From positions 310,001 through 374,000 of the forward strand of contig NZ_JAUOEM010000003.1 of the NCBI RefSeq assembly GCF_030540875.1: a stretch of DNA of 64,000 nt. Direction: 5' to 3'. Positions 62,426 to 64,000 of the stretch are shown in pieces. Below the pieces are notes generated by a model. The model saw nothing but the letters and a program-made list of their open reading frames with translations, searched no databases and was not told the origin of the DNA. Every line of letters begins with the position of its first letter. Position 1 is the stretch's first letter. The DNA comes from Flavivirga amylovorans. Its GTDB lineage: Bacteria; Bacteroidota; Bacteroidia; Flavobacteriales; Flavobacteriaceae. A program made the translations under genes and the position numbers.

Positions 62426-64000
62426 ATGATGATTATGAAAAAGCTACTATTTTCAATGGCCACTATTTTTGTTTCATCATTAGTTATGGGGCAAACCACA
62501 ACAGAGAACTATATTAAAAACACCACTTATCAAACTGAAACTACTACGGGAAGTGTTTCTCCAGATGATAAAATAGAAACCATAACTTATTTTGATGGCT
62601 TGGGTCGCCCCAAACAAAATATTGGTATTCGAGCTGGAGGAAACAGCGAAGACATTATTACTTATATGGGTTATGATGATTTTGGCAGACAGGATAAAGA
62701 CTATTTACCTTATGCACTATCAAGTGGAGATGGGAGTTATCAACCTAATGCAGAGAGTGACACACGAAGTTATTATGATACAGCCACAAGGTATACAGAT
62801 GATTTTATAGGCATGACTACTACTGAGATTAATCCGTTTTCCCAAAAGGAATTTGAAACCTCACCACTTAATAGAGTCTTAAAACAAGCAGCTCTAGGAA
62901 AAGATTGGAAACTAGGTAGCGGCCATGAAATAGAGTTTGAATACCAAAGTAATGCCACTGGAGAGGTGAGACAATTTGATGTTGAGCTAACTGCTGTAAA
63001 CACTAATGGAGGCACCTTCTACGATCCTGTTCTTACATTAAACACTAATTCCGAATTTTATTCTGCGGGTGAGCTCTACAAAACCATTACAAAAGATGAG
63101 AACCATGATGGAAGCACTAGCAAGGAACATACCACCGAGGAGTTCAAGGACAAACAAGGTATGTTGGTACTCAAGCGTACCTATACTTTGGCAAACAATG
63201 TAGAAATACCCCATGATACTTATTACGTCTACGATGACTATGGTAACCTTACCTATGTGTTGTCCCCTAAGATGAATGCAAGTACCAATACATTAAGTGT
63301 AATTAACCAACAATTGAATGGACTGGGCTATCAGTACACCTACGATTACAGAAACCGCCTTATAAAAAAGCGCATACCAGGCAAAGCCCCTGAGGAGATC
63401 GTCTATGACAAACTGGATAGACCTATATTCACCCAAGATGGCAACCTTAAGGCTCAGGGCAAATGGCTTTTTACAAAATACGATGCCTTTGGCAGAGTCG
63501 TTTACACGGGTATTTACAGTTCCCCAAAGAACAGGAAACAGCTCCAGAAAGATGCCAACGAGAGCTCTGCGGTACATGAGACCAAACAACAATCTTCAAA
63601 CATGACATTATCTGGTATTTATTATTCTAACAATAGTATTACTACAGACGCTTCAAATGTAGAGGTGCTTACCGTAAACTATTACGACAACTATGATTTT
63701 GATATAGATGGAGGAGTCCATCCAGGATTTGTGTTTAGCGTATCCCCTACAGATAAGGTAAAAGGATTGACTACAGGTAGCAAGGTCAAGGTATTGGATG
63801 ATGACCCTAATACCAACGATTGGATTACAACGGTAAGCTACTATGATGAAAAGGCCAGGCCTATCCATATATATAGCCATAACGAATATCTGGTTACGAC
63901 AGACAGGACGGAAAGCAAATATGATTTTACAGGGCGAGTGATCTTCTCTGAAACAGAGCATACCAAAAATGGCACGACCGTAAAAACGAAGGATAATTTT
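62426..64000 (+). CDS. DUF6443-type RHS protein, partial
   Basis: At least 525 residues, open to the right edge. In-frame ATG codons are at 62426, 62429 and 62435; the last gives the best signal peptide (KKLLFSMATIFVSSLVMGQ). The opening YQTETTTGSVSPDDKIETITYFDGLGRPKQNIGIRAGG is the DUF6443 signature, followed by YD-type repeats (YMGYDDFGRQDKDYLPYA, YQYTYDYRNRLIKKRIPGK, KYDAFGRVVYTG). Codons in the second half end more often in G or C than in neighbouring genes. The RHS core, variable toxin tip and any immunity gene would lie beyond the window. Confidence 0.88.
   Translation, partial: MMIMKKLLFSMATIFVSSLVMGQTTTENYIKNTTYQTETTTGSVSPDDKIETITYFDGLGRPKQNIGIRAGGNSEDIITYMGYDDFGRQDKDYLPYALSSGDGSYQPNAESDTRSYYDTATRYTDDFIGMTTTEINPFSQKEFETSPLNRVLKQAALGKDWKLGSGHEIEFEYQSNATGEVRQFDVELTAVNTNGGTFYDPVLTLNTNSEFYSAGELYKTITKDENHDGSTSKEHTTEEFKDKQGMLVLKRTYTLANNVEIPHDTYYVYDDYGNLTYVLSPKMNASTNTLSVINQQLNGLGYQYTYDYRNRLIKKRIPGKAPEEIVYDKLDRPIFTQDGNLKAQGKWLFTKYDAFGRVVYTGIYSSPKNRKQLQKDANESSAVHETKQQSSNMTLSGIYYSNNSITTDASNVEVLTVNYYDNYDFDIDGGVHPGFVFSVSPTDKVKGLTTGSKVKVLDDDPNTNDWITTVSYYDEKARPIHIYSHNEYLVTTDRTESKYDFTGRVIFSETEHTKNGTTVKTKDNF

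Overview
The window is AT-rich chromosomal DNA from a member of the Bacteroidetes, most likely a marine Flavobacteriaceae. The support is the gene set (DUF3822 beside rsmD, DUF983, a SUI1-type factor, a DUF5117/5118-type metalloprotease, an ECF sigma/FecR/TonB-receptor cassette, paired RHS proteins with DUF6443), type IX-style secreted proteins, and promoters of the Bacteroidetes form (TTTG or TTG at -33, TAnnTTTG at -7) with no Shine-Dalgarno sequences. No tRNA, rRNA, integrase, transposase or CRISPR array was seen.

Layout. 1-6162 (minus): the 5' part of a giant secreted adhesin built of about 92-residue Ig-like units, two 1,410-bp blocks of which form a recent tandem duplication, preceded by a small secreted protein. 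6644-10894 (plus): phosphohistidine phosphatase, polyphosphate kinase, exopolyphosphatase and an outer membrane barrel protein. 10891-13788 (minus): dnaX, a lipoprotein gene and miaE. 13935-14524: a MITE-like element and then rnpB with a textbook promoter. 14591-18133 (minus): secreted proteins, a frameshifted NTF2-like lipoprotein gene, rsmD, DUF3822 and a membrane protein. 18254-23645 (plus): a helicase, then kdsB, a HAD phosphatase, a CAT-like acetyltransferase, kdnB and a PlsC-like acyltransferase, suggesting lipid A/Kdo8N core synthesis. 23832-33270: a metalloprotease, a NYN-LOTUS protein, a Gfo/Idh oxidoreductase between palindromic repeats, YebC, pterin dehydratase, an SDR protein, gcvT, an AraC regulator and DUF983.

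33344-38460 (minus) is the thrA-thrB-thrC operon. In front of it I read an unlisted 35-codon leader ORF very rich in Thr and Ile codons, followed by a hairpin that can pair in two ways, so this looks like a transcription attenuator. 38638-40188 is the NAD(P)HX repair enzyme, followed by the second copy of the MITE-like element. 40512-45645 (plus) is an ECF sigma/anti-sigma/TonB receptor/lipoprotein cassette in which three genes carry a similar upstream promoter-like motif. 45745-50945 (minus): a TlpA-like thioredoxin, a cytoplasmic periplasmic-binding-protein homologue, a nucleoside phosphorylase, DUF1835, a SUI1 factor and a 2OG oxygenase. 51079-56699 (plus): a fused E1 alpha/beta dehydrogenase, then a sulfite dehydrogenase, a cytochrome c, a double rhodanese and a sterol-desaturase-like protein, a likely periplasmic sulfur-oxidation set.

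56958-64000: a 3D-domain lipoprotein, a solitary ExbD with an unusual CHYCH motif, an unassigned structured region with terminators, and two consecutive RHS/YD-repeat secreted proteins, the second running off the right edge. Functional calls rest on motifs and family knowledge only; no database search was possible.
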